64,000 nucleotides of DNA, from positions 20,148 to 84,147 of the forward strand of contig NZ_SIJK02000011.1 of the NCBI RefSeq assembly GCF_004762035.2, given 5' to 3'. This DNA comes from Candidatus Chloroploca mongolica. Its GTDB lineage: Bacteria; Chloroflexota; Chloroflexia; Chloroflexales; Chloroflexaceae. Of this stretch, positions 57,896-64,000 are shown piece by piece; the stretch's first letter is position 1; each line of letters opens with the position of its first letter. Made by a program: the position numbers and the translations under genes. Under the pieces are notes generated by a model. That model ran no database searches. It was not told where the DNA came from and saw nothing but the letters and a program-made list of their open reading frames with translations.

Positions 57896-59104
57896 TTACC
57901 AACGGACGGTGACGGGGGTGCCGGTGGGGGCCCATTCGTAGACCCAGGCGGCTGCGTTGAGCGGCAGATTGATGCAGCCGTGACTTCGCCGTACGCCGGT
58001 GCCAAACTGGTTGTGCCAGTAGGTGCCGTGCAGCGCCACGTCGCCGACGATGTACATGGCGTGAGGTACGTTGGGCACGTTCCAGCATTCGCCGCCAATG
58101 CAGCCAGACATTGTTTGTGACCGGACCTTCGCGTAGATCGCATAGCGTCCAACTGGCGTATTGAAGCCGTCGCGTCCGGTGGAGACCGGGGCATCGAAGA
58201 CCATCCGGTCGCCTTCGTAGGCATAGAGCCACTGGTCACTCAGGTCAACAATGATGCCTTTGCCGCCACGCGGGGATGGCGCCGGCGACGCGGGGGCCGG
58301 GACTGCCGTAGGGGCCGGGGCGCTTGCGGGGGCCGGGGCTGCGGGTACGGCTGTCGGTGGTATGGCTGTCGGTGGAACCGCCGTCGGTGGCAGCGGCGTT
58401 GGGATCGGCAGAGGCTGGCCGTAGTGATCAACAACGCTTGCCCCCGCCGGATCGACCGCCGCTGTCGGAAGGCCACGCAAGAGGGCCAGGTCGCGCCCAA
58501 GGCTCCCGATCTGAACCAACGTCCCCGCTTCACTGGCTCCAGGGTAGGCTTCGAGGCGCGCTCGTTCGAAGTACTGCACCAGCGCCATCTGCGTGCCAAT
58601 ATATTCCCAGGCCGGGTTGCTTATCGGCAGGCCAAAAACATCCAGCCCGCCCATTGTCTCCCAGAAAGACAAAAAGGGCTCGCCAACGGCATACCCGGTC
58701 GCGGGAAACAGACGAGCCTCGGGCTGCCCAAGCACGACCGGGTCAGGGGGCGCAAACTCTTTCCACAAGGCTTCAGCATACTCGGCCCCGAGCCGACCGC
58801 GCAGGATGGCTCCATCGTAGGCGGGATGGTATTCGAGTCGTCCATATTCAAAGTATTGCACCATCAACCCATGCTGCTCGAAGGGCTCGGTCAACGGAGC
58901 ACCGAGGGTCTGGGACCCATTGCTGCTGCGCCAGTGATTCAGAAACCCATTCGCATTGCTCAAGCGGTGCCCGGTAGCCGCAAAATAGAGCACGTCTTCC
59001 TGGGCGCGCCCTGCCGTGGGAAGGGCAAACATCCCGACGGCGACACCGGCACATATGCTAAGCAAACAGACAACAAAAAACGATCGGGTAAGCCGTGGGA
59101 ACAT
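57896..59104 (-). CDS. Secreted L,D-transpeptidase (YkuD) with Pro-rich linker
   Basis: 402 residues. Signal peptide or N-terminal anchor (SFFVVCLLSICAGVAVG) ending near AGRAQ. About 35-225 is a region with repeated FFxxTGH/ L-G-x-P-L patterns (FAATGHRLSN, TLGAPLTEPF, VFGLPISNPAW) seen in Chloroflexota exported proteins. Then a PTAVPPTAIP-type linker, and the YkuD domain with HGTYWHNQFG (about 356) and catalytic SHGCINL (Cys about 376). It forms 3-3 or lipoprotein crosslinks in peptidoglycan outside the membrane. An unusual feature is a pair of Cys in SGCIGGECWN just before the active site. Single gene. Confidence 0.88.
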   Translation of the reverse strand: MFPRLTRSFFVVCLLSICAGVAVGMFALPTAGRAQEDVLYFAATGHRLSNANGFLNHWRSSNGSQTLGAPLTEPFEQHGLMVQYFEYGRLEYHPAYDGAILRGRLGAEYAEALWKEFAPPDPVVLGQPEARLFPATGYAVGEPFLSFWETMGGLDVFGLPISNPAWEYIGTQMALVQYFERARLEAYPGASEAGTLVQIGSLGRDLALLRGLPTAAVDPAGASVVDHYGQPLPIPTPLPPTAVPPTAIPPTAVPAAPAPASAPAPTAVPAPASPAPSPRGGKGIIVDLSDQWLYAYEGDRMVFDAPVSTGRDGFNTPVGRYAIYAKVRSQTMSGCIGGECWNVPNVPHAMYIVGDVALHGTYWHNQFGTGVRRSHGCINLPLNAAAWVYEWAPTGTPVTVRW

Positions 59105-59264
59105 AGGGTGACTCCTGAGAGGGGAAGATATGCGTCAGGCGTGCGGCGGGGGTATTCTAATACTTCGATTATAGCTTCTGGTGGAAGGTTGTCAAGGGTT
59201 TTGCCTGCGGCGCGTGGTTGGGCCTGCGGCCTGTGCTTGTGCAAGGCTGGCGCTTGCATCGCTT

Positions 59265-59295
59265 GACAAAACGCCCGCGTCGCGGGCGTTTTGTC
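59265..59295. terminator. 15-bp hairpin in the gap before the receiver-CpaE gene
   Basis: GACAAAACGCCCGCG / CGCGGGCGTTTTGTC around one T. It lies between divergent genes (transpeptidase minus, receiver-CpaE plus). Confidence 0.55.
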
Positions 59296-59343
59296 GAGCG
59301 AAAGAAAGCTTCCTGAGTAGATCACAAAGTGGTAATAGAGATA

Positions 59344-59352
59344 TGCTACAGT
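59344..59352 (+). promoter_or_regulatory. Extended -10 promoter of the receiver-CpaE gene
   Basis: TGcTACAGT; the leader is about 28 bases to the ATG at 59388, which has a GGAG site. Confidence 0.55.
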
Positions 59353-59387
59353 ATAGCTAGGATACACAAAGATCTGGAGAGTGGAGC

Positions 59388-60605
59388 ATGGCACAGCGCA
59401 TCCTGGTGGTTGATGATAGTATGATGAACCTCAAGACCATTGAGTTGGCTCTGGTGTCGGGTGGTTTTGAGGTTATTCTGGCCCCGGATGGCCGTGAGGG
59501 TCTGCGTCTGGCTGAGTCAATTCGCCCTGATTTGATCATTCTCGATGTCGAAATGCCAGGGATGGACGGCTACGAAGTCTGTCGGCGTATCCGTCGCTCG
59601 TCTGCCCTCGCGACGCTTCCGGTGATGATGTTGACGGCGAATACGTCGTTGCACGAGAAAATCCAGGGTCTTGAGGCTGGTGCCGATGATTATATGGGCA
59701 AGCCGTTTGAGACCGAGGAGTTGCTTGCGCGGGCGCGGGCGCTTCTGCGCCGTTCTGTGATCAGCATTCAACCGCAAGAGCAGTCCAGTGGCAAGGTGAT
59801 CGCGTTCTTTTCGCTCCGCGGTGGCGTGGGGGTTTCGACGCTCGCCGTGAATCTCTCGGCTGGCTTGGCGCAACTCTGGAATGGGGGCGTGGCCCTCGTT
59901 GATATGGTCTTTACGGGTGGGCATAGTGGCTTGATGTTGAACCTGCCGTTGCGTTATAGCTGGGGCGATCTTGCTACGAAGAATAGTGAGGAAATTGACG
60001 CCGATACGCTCGACCATATGATGCTGAGCCATGCGTGTGGTCTGCGGGTGCTGCCTTCGGCCCCCCGTCCCGAGGATAATGAGCCAATCAATGGCGAACT
60101 CGTCTCACGGGTGTTGAAGGTGCTGCGCTCTTGTTACAACTATGTCGTGCTCGATATACCCCATAGTTTTAGCGAACCTTCGCTTGCGGCGCTTGATGCG
60201 GCGGATGAGATTATCCTGCTCATTGCCCCCGAAATTGGTTCGGTCGTGGCCGCAACCTGCGCGATGGATGTCTTTGCCCAGCTGGGCTATGATCCCGAAA
60301 AGATTAAATTGCTGATCAATGTGACCTTTGAGCGCGGTGGTTTGCCACGCAAAGATATCGAAAAGGCACTCGGTCGTAGCCTTGATACGGCCATCCCGTT
60401 TGCCCACGATCTCTTTGTGAGTGCCCTCAACCGCGGTGCGCCTCCGGTTCTCGAAATGCCGACCAAGCCGCTCGGCATTCTGCTCGAAGACTGGGCTTTT
60501 TATTTGAGTACCGAAGCTGACCGTCATCGCCCGGCGGCGACTGGTTCGCCCGCCCATAAACGTGTTCATCAGCGCCAACTTCAGCGGCAGGGGGCAAAAG
60601 CCTGA
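59388..60605 (+). CDS. Receiver domain fused to a CpaE-like (ParA/MinD) ATPase
   Basis: 405 residues. Receiver at 1-120 with DD near residue 9, Asp in ILDVEMPGMDG (about 53) and Lys in MGKPFE. From about 140 a ParA/MinD-type domain follows, with a CpaE-like P-loop RGGVGVSTLAVNLSAG (the usual first Lys of the deviant Walker A is replaced, as often in CpaE), VVLDIPHSFSE and INVTFERGGLPRKDIEKALG in part. CpaE proteins help place type IV (Tad) pili at the pole. No pilus genes are nearby. Nine bases before the next gene's GTG and 27 before its preferred ATG, so cotranscribed with the hybrid kinase that may phosphorylate it. Confidence 0.87.
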   Translation: MAQRILVVDDSMMNLKTIELALVSGGFEVILAPDGREGLRLAESIRPDLIILDVEMPGMDGYEVCRRIRRSSALATLPVMMLTANTSLHEKIQGLEAGADDYMGKPFETEELLARARALLRRSVISIQPQEQSSGKVIAFFSLRGGVGVSTLAVNLSAGLAQLWNGGVALVDMVFTGGHSGLMLNLPLRYSWGDLATKNSEEIDADTLDHMMLSHACGLRVLPSAPRPEDNEPINGELVSRVLKVLRSCYNYVVLDIPHSFSEPSLAALDAADEIILLIAPEIGSVVAATCAMDVFAQLGYDPEKIKLLINVTFERGGLPRKDIEKALGRSLDTAIPFAHDLFVSALNRGAPPVLEMPTKPLGILLEDWAFYLSTEADRHRPAATGSPAHKRVHQRQLQRQGAKA

Positions 60606-60632
60606 GGTCTGGCTGTGCTACGGAGCCGTCTT

Positions 60633-63600
60633 ATGTCAGAGTCTTCCCATGGTATCTTCCGTGTTCCCCGTGGGCGCGTTCACCGCCTTCATCGTAAGCT
60701 TGAGGTGCTTGAACAGCGCTATGAAGAACTAGACGCACGGGTCAGACGGAACAAAGAGGACCAGAATCGTCTAACTTGTGCACGTACGCGTATCGGTGCC
60801 GCTGATGGCCTTGATGCGATCCTTCAGACCTTTGCGACCACTGTCTTTGAGGTCGGAGGTTTTGATGGGGTGACGCTCTATGTGCATCAGGCCCAGACCC
60901 TTGCCGTCAAGCATCGTCTCGGTGCTGATGTTAGTTGCTGGGACGATAGCCTCGCCGAGAGTCCGATTGGTGCGGTGGTGCGGACTGGCGAGCCGTTGCT
61001 GATCCCTGATGCCTGTCAATGTCGTGCGGCGCCGTCCCCTGATCCGCTCTCGCTGGCAGTGCTGCCGATCAAGGGTATTGATCGGCTCGTTGGCGTCCTT
61101 GCGGTGGTGCGCCACGAGGCTGGTACGTTGACCGACGGTGATCTCCGCTTTCTGAACACGCTCTGCGATGATGTCGGCAAGGCGATTGAGCGCACGCGCT
61201 TCCGCGGCGATCAGCAGCGGGTGGTACGCGAAACCTTGTTGCTCAACCGGATGATGAGTGTGATCGCGACGGCCCCCGATATGCGGCAGGCACTCCAGCG
61301 CATCTGTGTCGATCTTGCCAATGCCTTCGATGTCCCCCAAGCGCTCTGCGCGCTGTTGAATGAAGATCGGACGGCGCAGATGGTTGTGGCCGAGTATCGT
61401 GATGAGACCGGGCCTTCGGTGATTGGTTCGGTGATCCCGATTCGGGGCAATCTCTTGACGCAGGATCTGATCGCTCGCCGTGAGACGGTTGCGATTGCTG
61501 ACATCTATCTTAGTTCCCAACGTGAACCCAATGCCAATGGCGCAAAGTTGCGCCGCAAGGTTTCGTTGCTGATCGTGCCGGTCTTGATTAACGATACGGT
61601 CATTGGGACGATCGGGCTCTCTTCTCCCCAGACGCGGGTCTTCAATGCCGATGAGATTGCGCTGGCCGAGCGGGTCGCCACCGCCGTGGGCCAGGCCCTG
61701 ACCAACCTGCAACTCAAAGAGGCCGCCGAGGCTGCGGCTCAGGCACGCAGCGAGTTCCTCACCAATATGAGCCACGAGATCCGGACGCCGCTGAATGCGG
61801 TTATCGGGATGGCTGGCATGCTCGCTTCGACCCCGCTCAACGAGGCGCAGCGTGAGTATGTTACGACGATCCGCAACGGCGGCGAGACGTTGCTCAGTTT
61901 GATCAACGATATCCTTGACTTTTCCAAGATCGAGTCGGGCAAGCTTGAACTCGAGCAGATGCCGTTTGATCTCGAAGAGTGTGTCGAAACGGTGCTCGAT
62001 ATGGTTGCGGCCACCGCTGCGACCAAGAAACTCGATCTTACCTGCCTGATCCAACCAGGTGTGCCACGGATGCTGTCGGGTGATATTGCCCGGATTCGCC
62101 AGATTCTTTTGAATCTGCTTGGCAATGCGGTCAAGTTTACGGCGCAAGGTCGTGTCACCCTGACGGTGCGCGCTGCCGAGCACCTGCCGAATACGATTGA
62201 TTGGTCAAGTGATTGGTCTCAACCGACGCCAACCGAGATGCAGTTGACCTTTGAGATCCAGGATACCGGCATCGGCATTCCTCCCGAGACGATCGACCGG
62301 CTCTTCCAGGCGTTCATCCAGGCCGATGCCAGTACGACCAGGCGCTATGGCGGCACGGGCCTCGGGCTCGCGATCTCCAAGCGGCTCTGTGAATTGATGC
62401 ACGGCCAGATTGGTGTGTCGAGCGAGGTTGGGGTCGGCAGTACCTTCTGGTTTACCCTTACGCTCCCGCTTGTTCGTGATGCGTGTCAGGCTGAACTTGA
62501 CCAGGACGGGCCGAGTCTCTTTGGGCGTGAAGCGCTGATTGTCGAACGCAATCCCGCAGCACGTCAGATGCTGATGTACCACTGCGAGCACTGGGGTGTG
62601 GTGGCGCACCCTCTCGCTTCAGTGTCAGAAGTCCACGCCTGGCTGGTCGAGGGGCATCCCGTTGACGTTGCCTTGATTGGGACTATCTGTGAAGAACCCG
62701 AGCGAACCAGGGTGCTCCAAAAGCTCTGCCATCATCTGGAAGCAACCAGGACGGCTCTGATCCTGATGGTTGCCCCTGGCTCGCAGGCATTGCCAACGCA
62801 GCATACATACCTCTTCTTGCGTCGCCCAATCAAACGGGCCGCCCTCCATCGTACCTTACTTGAAGCCCTGGGTCTGGTGTCACCCCAGGCGCAGACGCAC
62901 GAGCTTGATGCGCTTGAAATTCCCAGGCAGCAGGCACGAGCCCATGTTCGGCTGCTGCTGGTCGAAGATAATGCCGTCAACCAACTGGTGGCTGTGCGCA
63001 TGCTTGACCGCCTCGGCTACCATGCCGACCTGGCGGCCAATGGCCTCGAGGCCCTCGATGCGCTAGAACGCCAGCCCTACGATGTGGTCTTGATGGATCT
63101 GCAAATGCCCGAGCTCGACGGGATCGAGACAACGAAACGCATTGTCAGCCGGATGGAACCCTCGCAGCGCCCGTATATCATTGCCATGACCGCGAATGCG
63201 ATGAGTGGCGACCGCGAGCTTTGCCTATCGGCTGGCATGGACGACTACATTAGCAAGCCAGTACGGATCGAAGCACTTGATGCCGCCCTGATGCGGCATG
63301 AAGCGTTGCAGGCCCCCGAAGCTCAGCCTGACCCTGGCCCCGTTGCGGCACCAGAGAGCGACTGGCAACTCTTGCCTGATCCTGACAGTGACTCCTCGTA
63401 TGCGTCACTGGGTGACTCCTCGTATGCGTCACTAGACGACCCCTCGTATGCGTCCCTGGCGGGCTCCTCGTATGAGCCAGTTGCCGAGCCGGTGGCCGAG
63501 CCAGCCCCTGTTATGCCATCGGCTTCGGCCTATATCAACCGCGCAACGCTCGAGCTCCTCGGGACTATTCAGGGGGGCAGTGACACCGCGATGATCGTCC

Positions 63601-63878
63601 AGTTCATCACGCTCTTCCTCTCGGAAGCGACCAGCCTGCTCGAACAGTTGCGCCAGGCGATTATCGATGACGACCTGGCCCGCATTCGCCGGGCGGCCCA
63701 TACGCTGAAATCAACCAGCAAACTGGTGGGTGCCGAACCCCTGGCAGAAGCGTCGCGCATCCTGGAAGAAGAGGCCCGCGCCGACGCGATCAACGACATC
63801 CAGGGGCACCTCGCCAAGATCGAGCAATTGCATGCCCTGACAATCCCCGTATTAGAAGAGATCCGCGTTTCGCTGTAG
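60633..63878 (+). CDS. Hybrid sensor histidine kinase: GAF-GAF-HisKA-HATPase-pseudoREC-REC-Hpt
   Basis: 1081 residues, cytosolic (no membrane helix). A short coiled coil (about 15-50) precedes two GAF-type sensor domains (about 60-200 and 210-365). HisKA carries the phospho-His in [11 protein letters not shown] (about 381). HATPase has LLGNAVKF (N box), DTGIGIP and [11 protein letters not shown] first receiver-like domain (about 630-745) lacks the phospho-acceptor Asp ([12 protein letters not shown]). The second receiver is complete ([11 protein letters not shown], about 820). A linker with tandem [13 protein letters not shown] repeats leads to an Hpt domain with phospho-His in [10 protein letters not shown] (about 1021). 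Start 60633 has GGAG upstream. Predicted to relay phosphate internally and out to the receiver-CpaE protein. Confidence 0.92.
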   Translation: MSESSHGIFRVPRGRVHRLHRKLEVLEQRYEELDARVRRNKEDQNRLTCARTRIGAADGLDAILQTFATTVFEVGGFDGVTLYVHQAQTLAVKHRLGADVSCWDDSLAESPIGAVVRTGEPLLIPDACQCRAAPSPDPLSLAVLPIKGIDRLVGVLAVVRHEAGTLTDGDLRFLNTLCDDVGKAIERTRFRGDQQRVVRETLLLNRMMSVIATAPDMRQALQRICVDLANAFDVPQALCALLNEDRTAQMVVAEYRDETGPSVIGSVIPIRGNLLTQDLIARRETVAIADIYLSSQREPNANGAKLRRKVSLLIVPVLINDTVIGTIGLSSPQTRVFNADEIALAERVATAVGQALTNLQLKEAAEAAAQARSEFLTNMSHEIRTPLNAVIGMAGMLASTPLNEAQREYVTTIRNGGETLLSLINDILDFSKIESGKLELEQMPFDLEECVETVLDMVAATAATKKLDLTCLIQPGVPRMLSGDIARIRQILLNLLGNAVKFTAQGRVTLTVRAAEHLPNTIDWSSDWSQPTPTEMQLTFEIQDTGIGIPPETIDRLFQAFIQADASTTRRYGGTGLGLAISKRLCELMHGQIGVSSEVGVGSTFWFTLTLPLVRDACQAELDQDGPSLFGREALIVERNPAARQMLMYHCEHWGVVAHPLASVSEVHAWLVEGHPVDVALIGTICEEPERTRVLQKLCHHLEATRTALILMVAPGSQALPTQHTYLFLRRPIKRAALHRTLLEALGLVSPQAQTHELDALEIPRQQARAHVRLLLVEDNAVNQLVAVRMLDRLGYHADLAANGLEALDALERQPYDVVLMDLQMPELDGIETTKRIVSRMEPSQRPYIIAMTANAMSGDRELCLSAGMDDYISKPVRIEALDAALMRHEALQAPEAQPDPGPVAAPESDWQLLPDPDSDSSYASLGDSSYASLDDPSYASLAGSSYEPVAEPVAEPAPVMPSASAYINRATLELLGTIQGGSDTAMIVQFITLFLSEATSLLEQLRQAIIDDDLARIRRAAHTLKSTSKLVGAEPLAEASRILEEEARADAINDIQGHLAKIEQLHALTIPVLEEIRVSL
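63400..63475 (+). repeat. In-frame ~24-bp tandem repeat in the kinase linker
   Basis: GACTCCTCGTATGCGTCACT and variants repeated about four times, encoding D-S-S-Y-A-S-L-x repeats between the second receiver and Hpt. Likely a flexible, length-variable linker. Confidence 0.75.
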
Positions 63879-64000
63879 GGGCACGGCTTGCCCGTGCCCT
63901 GCGTTGGTGGCACACGGGCGTGGTGGGGCACGGGGGCGCGTGGTCGGGGCACGGCTTGCCCGTGCCCTGCGTTGGTGGCACACGGGCGTGGTGGGGCACG
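63878..64000. repeat. 55-bp direct repeat at the window end
   Basis: Two perfect 55-base copies (63878-63932 and 63946-64000) separated by 13 bases. Each contains an internal stem GGGCACGG-CTTG-CCCGTGCCC. The array may continue beyond the window. No gene seen here. Confidence 0.85.

Noticed and set aside
60771..62183. 470-residue minus-strand frame inside the hybrid kinase
   Set aside because: Antisense shadow of strongly supported GAF/HisKA coding sequence; the His/Arg/Asn-rich composition is typical of such shadows.

Overview
The window looks like chromosomal DNA from a member of the Chloroflexota, most probably a filamentous Chloroflexales relative (Chloroflexus / Oscillochloris / Chloroploca type). 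This is inferred from gene content: propionyl-CoA and methylcrotonyl-CoA carboxylase carboxyltransferases, the 'alternative' bacterial GlmU, a BTAD/STAND regulator, an F420-type luciferase-fold oxidoreductase, a DUF2342 metalloprotease, an R2-like ligand-binding oxidase and a tungstate ABC transporter with a GntR-PBP regulator. No 16S rRNA or phage marker is present, so the genus is not settled. Almost all coding space is ordinary, well-formed genes; the accessory material is mostly repeats and hairpins.

Layout. 1-4 kb: aldehyde dehydrogenase (cut by the edge), Uma2 nuclease, propionyl-CoA carboxylase beta, WecG/TagA glycosyltransferase. 4.2-8 kb: aspS, a receiver-Roadblock protein and a LmbE deacetylase. 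8-14.5 kb (minus): an operon of phosphohexomutase, degenerate phosphohexomutase, membrane YvcK-like protein, alternative GlmU and SelA, probably envelope precursor metabolism. 14.5-19.7 kb: greA, lysS, an antitoxin/degenerate Doc pair, an atypical SDR and an acyltransferase. 20-25 kb: a membrane tyrosine phosphatase, a MITE-like element, then the GntR-PBP regulator and tupABC. 25-29 kb (minus): mrp, moaA, GT4 glycosyltransferase and PhnP-like hydrolase. 29.3-32.4 kb: BTAD/AAA/TPR regulator. 32.4-33.3 kb: complex repeat array. 33.3-37.5 kb: oppA-oppB-oppC. 37.8-40.2 kb: FmdB, sugar nucleotidyltransferase, degenerate McrB-like ATPase. 40.2-48.5 kb: LLM oxidoreductase, twin metallo-beta-lactamase proteins, rsgA operon, a 40-residue small-protein gene, htpG, two tRNA-Ala genes, DUF2342 protease. 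48.5-53.5 kb: DASS transporter, twin SPFH proteins, mgsA, YccF protein. 53.7-58 kb: mccB, cNMP-binding protein plus OmpR regulator, R2lox, L,D-transpeptidase. 59.4-63.9 kb: receiver-CpaE ATPase and a large hybrid kinase.

Three themes stand out. First, many genes sit beside, or belong to, families whose catalytic signature has been lost: phosphohexomutase, YvcK, Doc, SDR, McrB, metallo-beta-lactamase, and a receiver domain in the hybrid kinase. Second, gene ends and intergenic gaps carry long, almost perfect hairpins with unique arms but a recurrent GNA triloop (GAA, GTA or GCA on one strand), mostly without a U-tract. Third, several transcription units show clear promoter logic: TTGACA-17-TATAAT-type promoters before greA, oppA, mgsA and the small-protein gene, and extended -10 (TGnTATAAT-type) promoters before many others. 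The best candidate for something undescribed is the self-contained small-protein gene at 44.6 kb (promoter, Shine-Dalgarno, 40-codon ORF, terminator). The most intriguing protein-level candidate is the active/inactive phosphohexomutase pair beside a membrane-bound, motif-poor YvcK homologue.
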